A program made the position numbers and the translations under genes. Below are positions 7,224 through 9,693 of a stretch of DNA of 9,693 nt, one piece after another. The notes under the pieces were generated by a model. That model was not told the origin of the DNA and ran no database searches. It saw nothing but the letters and a program-made list of their open reading frames with translations. The stretch is from NCBI GenBank assembly GCA_002306745.1, contig DBSW01000016.1, positions 1 to 9,693 on the forward strand. Direction: 5' to 3'. This stretch comes from Dehalococcoidia bacterium UBA1332 (GTDB lineage: Bacteria; Chloroflexota; Dehalococcoidia; Lucifugimonadales; Lucifugimonadaceae). Position 1 is the first letter of the stretch; each line of letters starts with the position of its first letter.

Positions 7224-8126
7224 CTAGTTACTTATGTCTGAATAATCAGCAACAAATTCAGGCTTACCTTGAATATCCAGCTTCACTCTGTACAGATCCC
7301 CACCTCGATAAGTGTCCATATCAAAACCATCCGGCTCCCATCCGGTCGGAGTGGGATCACCGGTTCCGAATGAAGCTGTCGTGACATACAACTCATTGAG
7401 ATCTTTTCCACCAAACATTGCTGACGAAGTCTGAGCAGCAGGAATTTCTACTCGGCGTTCTTCGATGCCGTCGGGGTCGAATCTAACAACCATTCCTCCA
7501 TACCATATTGCGGTCCAAACAAATCCATCAGCATCTACCGTCATACCATCCGGTATGCCCCATTCATCAGGAGTTTTAGTGAAGAGCTGTTTATTACTGA
7601 TCGTTCCAGTAGCAGGATTATGATCCCATTTGAATATCTGGTGAGCCGGAGAATCAGTTGAGTAAAAGGTTTTTAGGTCAGGCGAAAACCCCATCCCATT
7701 ACATAGTTCTAGGCCATCATCAATAATCTCGACTTTCCCGTCCACGCCAAACTTGAATAAGGTGCATGAATCAAGATGGCCGGTCCCGCCAAACATACTA
7801 CCGTCTGGTCCAATGATCACATCATTGAGTTTGAATGGACGCCCTTCATACTCACCATTAAAAAGCCATTTGTAATCATCATCAGATTTCCAAATCTGAA
7901 CACCTTCCCATGTACCAACAGCTAGACCGCCCTGCTTGTTACGTGACGCGCCGGCTACGTTATAACCCTGATGAAGAAGTTTATTACCCCCTGTCACCGG
8001 ATCATAGTTCCAAAACTTACCACCCTGTATATCTATCCAGTAGAGAGTCTGAGATTCAACATCCCAAACCGGTCCTTCTCCAACAAGCGCGTCTTCTGAT
8101 GCAAGCTTCTCTACTTCGTATCTCAT
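7224..8126 (-). CDS. SMP-30/gluconolactonase family protein
   Basis: This 300-residue predicted six-bladed beta-propeller belongs to a family that hydrolyses sugar lactones (gluconolactone, xylonolactone and others) using one bound divalent metal. The metal ligands by family comparison are E17 in VGEGPVW, N143 in LCNGMGFSPD and D193 in IPDGMTVDADG; all are present. N101 in KLNDVIIGPDG matches the substrate-side Asn. No signal peptide is seen, so it is probably cytoplasmic. The ATG at 8126 follows GGGAG with a 6-nt spacer. The gene converges on the transporter operon (129-nt gap) and is divergent from the DUF362 gene. A role in sugar-lactone or sugar-acid catabolism is the family default. Regucalcin-like and drug-responsive lactonases share the fold, so the exact substrate is unknown. 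Confidence 0.9.
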   Translation of the reverse strand: MRYEVEKLASEDALVGEGPVWDVESQTLYWIDIQGGKFWNYDPVTGGNKLLHQGYNVAGASRNKQGGLAVGTWEGVQIWKSDDDYKWLFNGEYEGRPFKLNDVIIGPDGSMFGGTGHLDSCTLFKFGVDGKVEIIDDGLELCNGMGFSPDLKTFYSTDSPAHQIFKWDHNPATGTISNKQLFTKTPDEWGIPDGMTVDADGFVWTAIWYGGMVVRFDPDGIEERRVEIPAAQTSSAMFGGKDLNELYVTTASFGTGDPTPTGWEPDGFDMDTYRGGDLYRVKLDIQGKPEFVADYSDISN

Positions 8127-8248
8127 AGAGGTCTCCCATGGCTATATGGTTGATGGCCGTGCCGTATTAAGGCCAATTATGGCAGTCCAGTCTATCGTAC
8201 AAATCAACAATCAATAGTCTCTAATCTGACATACAAAAAACGCGCAAA

Positions 8249-8262
8249 CGTAAAAGTTTACG
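8249..8262. promoter_or_regulatory. Palindrome CGTAAA-AG-TTTACG in the divergent spacer
   Basis: Perfect 6-nt arms surround a 2-nt centre in the 200-bp region between the lactonase-like gene (minus) and the DUF362 gene (plus). It abuts TATATT (8264-8269), a possible -10 for the DUF362 gene, for which I see no good -35. This placement fits an operator, but no promoter on either strand is convincing. Confidence 0.35.
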
Positions 8263-8326
8263 GTATATTTTCGCTCAAACAGGTGAACCGAGAGCCAATG
8301 CCTACGGCAGAAGGCAGGAGCAATTT

Positions 8327-9693
8327 ATGTCATCCGATGTTTATTTTATGGACGCACGAAGCGATTCAGCTGACACCAGCCTGATCGCAAAGACAACTAC
8401 TGTTTTTGATGCTGCAGGCTTAGACAAATTAGTGTCTCGGGGAGATGTAGTAGCAATTAAACTCCATTGCGGAGAATGGAACTCTAGTGCCTATCTTAGA
8501 CCTGTATATGCGCGAGCTATAGCAGACAGGGTCAAAGAGCTTGGAGGCAGACCTTTCGTTTGTGATACCACGACACTTACCTATAGCCCCTACTCTACAA
8601 GAGCAACCGAACTAGATCTAATACAGACTGCTGAACGGAATGGTTACTCATCCGCAGTACTTGGTTGCCCGTTTATTGTTGCTGATGGCTTTGTTGGGAC
8701 CAGCGACTATCGGGTCGATGTTCCTGAGGGGTATCTATTGAAAGAAGCTTATGTAGCGCAGGCGATAGCAGCAGCCGACGTTCTTATAACACTTACTCAC
8801 TTCAAAGGTCATGGCATGGGTGTAATTGGTGGCGCTCTGAAAAACCTGGGCATCGGCGCACAATCAAAGCGAGGCAAGTTCAACGTACACATGGGCGGAC
8901 ACCCTCAGTACGGCGTAGGCGCCGCAGTAGAATTCGACGAAACCTACGTCGTCGATAAAGAAAATGATCCGGAGTGGAACCTAATCGAAGAAGCTTGCCC
9001 TATAGGGTTGTTCGAAATCAGAGATGACAATACCATCGCTTGGGATCGAGACAAGTGCATGACATGCCTAGGCTGTCTAGGGGTGATGAATCCAAGGGGG
9101 ATATTCCAGCCTAGCCAGCTTCTATTCGATGCGACGGACGTTGCAATAGCTGATGCGGCGCTGGCTGTATGTAAGACAGTGCCTAAAGTCGGATTTGTGA
9201 CTCTAGCTATCGATGTGTCACCAAAATGTGACTGTGCTGGATTTTCAGATATGCCTATCGTGCCCAATCTAGGTGTGTTTGCAAGTAAAGACCCCGTAGC
9301 TATAGATCAGGCATGCGTCGACGCAGCTAAAGACTCTCCAGGCGTACCAGGATCACTAAGTGAAGAAATGGGTGTCGAAGAAGCTGGGGAACGTAAATTT
9401 GACTTAGCAGGAGCAGCCATAGAAGGACTTTCTGAACAAACGACGATTAATACTGCGGTTGTAAACGGATTAGGAAGTAGAAACTATAGACTTCACCACG
9501 TTGAACCAGTAGGTAGAGATAAATTCAGATTCCCCCATGACGAGCGTCCAACCAAGGTTAGGTTTGCCAAGATGTTCGAAAAGTTCCAGCCATTTCCATT
9601 TGATCGGCATGAAGGACACGGCTACGATCGTCTATCAGATGTGGATATCGAAGCCGTCAAGCCACATGATGGCCCCAAAGTTGGGACTCATCA
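8327..9693 (+). CDS. DUF362 domain iron-sulfur protein, 3' end beyond the window
   Basis: The frame is open from the ATG at 8327 (GGAG, 6-nt spacer) to the window edge: 455 full codons and no stop. DUF362 landmarks are VVAIKLHCGE (41-50), DVLITLTHFKGHGMGVIGGALKNLGIG in overlapping parts at 151-177, a ferredoxin-like CMTCLGC (244-250), SPKCDC (299-303) and KDPVAIDQAC (321-330). NGLGSRNYRL (380-389) is the usual family end. The ferredoxin motif normally reads C-x2-C-x2-C-x3-C-P; here the fourth position is Met254, followed by Asn-Pro. At least 65 more residues follow the usual end, rich in charged and aromatic residues, and I do not recognise them. The family has no well-settled general function; members are thought to be Fe-S redox or maturation proteins. 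It is divergent from the lactonase-like gene. Confidence 0.88.
   Translation, partial: MSSDVYFMDARSDSADTSLIAKTTTVFDAAGLDKLVSRGDVVAIKLHCGEWNSSAYLRPVYARAIADRVKELGGRPFVCDTTTLTYSPYSTRATELDLIQTAERNGYSSAVLGCPFIVADGFVGTSDYRVDVPEGYLLKEAYVAQAIAAADVLITLTHFKGHGMGVIGGALKNLGIGAQSKRGKFNVHMGGHPQYGVGAAVEFDETYVVDKENDPEWNLIEEACPIGLFEIRDDNTIAWDRDKCMTCLGCLGVMNPRGIFQPSQLLFDATDVAIADAALAVCKTVPKVGFVTLAIDVSPKCDCAGFSDMPIVPNLGVFASKDPVAIDQACVDAAKDSPGVPGSLSEEMGVEEAGERKFDLAGAAIEGLSEQTTINTAVVNGLGSRNYRLHHVEPVGRDKFRFPHDERPTKVRFAKMFEKFQPFPFDRHEGHGYDRLSDVDIEAVKPHDGPKVGTH

Noticed and set aside
8299..8316. Hairpin TGCCT-N8-AGGCA just before the DUF362 ribosome binding site, as a translational switch
   Set aside because: A 5-bp stem occurs easily by chance, it does not cover the GGAG, and no riboswitch-like conserved core is visible.
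8944..9267. Minus-strand open frame of 107 codons inside the DUF362 gene
   Set aside because: It is antisense to the conserved Fe-S region of a clear DUF362 frame and has no support of its own.

Overview
The window looks like a metagenome-assembled contig from an uncultured, probably marine bacterium. Most of it (about 660 to 9693) has moderate GC and one coherent gene style. It carries a dipeptide/oligopeptide-type (family 5) ABC transporter, an SMP-30/gluconolactonase-like gene and a DUF362 iron-sulfur gene. A lipoprotein binding protein with an Asp/Ser/Ala-rich linker, Dpp/Opp-type transport and DUF362 would suit a Chloroflexota (SAR202-like) or similar lineage. That placement is an inference from memory of such genomes, not something the sequence proves.

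Layout. Positions 1-659 (minus strand) hold an internal fragment of a tRNA-dihydrouridine synthase (DusB type). It is clearly more AT-rich and uses different codons from everything else. At about 660 it joins, in frame and without a stop, the C-terminal end of the solute-binding lipoprotein gene (2450 down to about 660, minus). The result is one uninterrupted reading frame of at least 816 codons, SBP first and Dus second. This looks like a chimeric join between two organisms, most likely an assembly error.

Positions 2451-2872 are a divergent regulatory region. It has a strong sigma70-type promoter for the binding protein, two dyad-symmetric candidate operators and a weaker promoter for the plus-strand operon. 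That operon runs DppB-like permease (2873-3955), DppC-like permease (3955-4908), DppD-like ATPase (4905-5942), a 168-nt gap, then DppF-like ATPase (6111-7094). The first three genes overlap by 1 and 4 nt. Both ATPases carry the C-terminal cysteine pattern associated with a [4Fe-4S] cluster in this family, and both end in an extra Cys-Cys-x2-Cys tail.

A convergent SMP-30/gluconolactonase-like gene lies at 7224-8126 (minus). After a 200-nt divergent spacer, a DUF362 protein starts at 8327 and runs off the window at 9693. Its ferredoxin-like motif lacks the usual fourth cysteine, and it continues at least 60 residues past the point where the family usually ends.

How the parts work together: the lipoprotein captures a substrate outside the membrane, the two permeases form the channel, and the two ATPases drive import. 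The substrate is unknown. Family 5 binding proteins take peptides, but also oligosaccharides, opines and nickel, and the nearby lactonase-like enzyme makes a sugar-derived ligand conceivable. I saw no tRNA, rRNA, CRISPR array, insertion sequence or phage gene.
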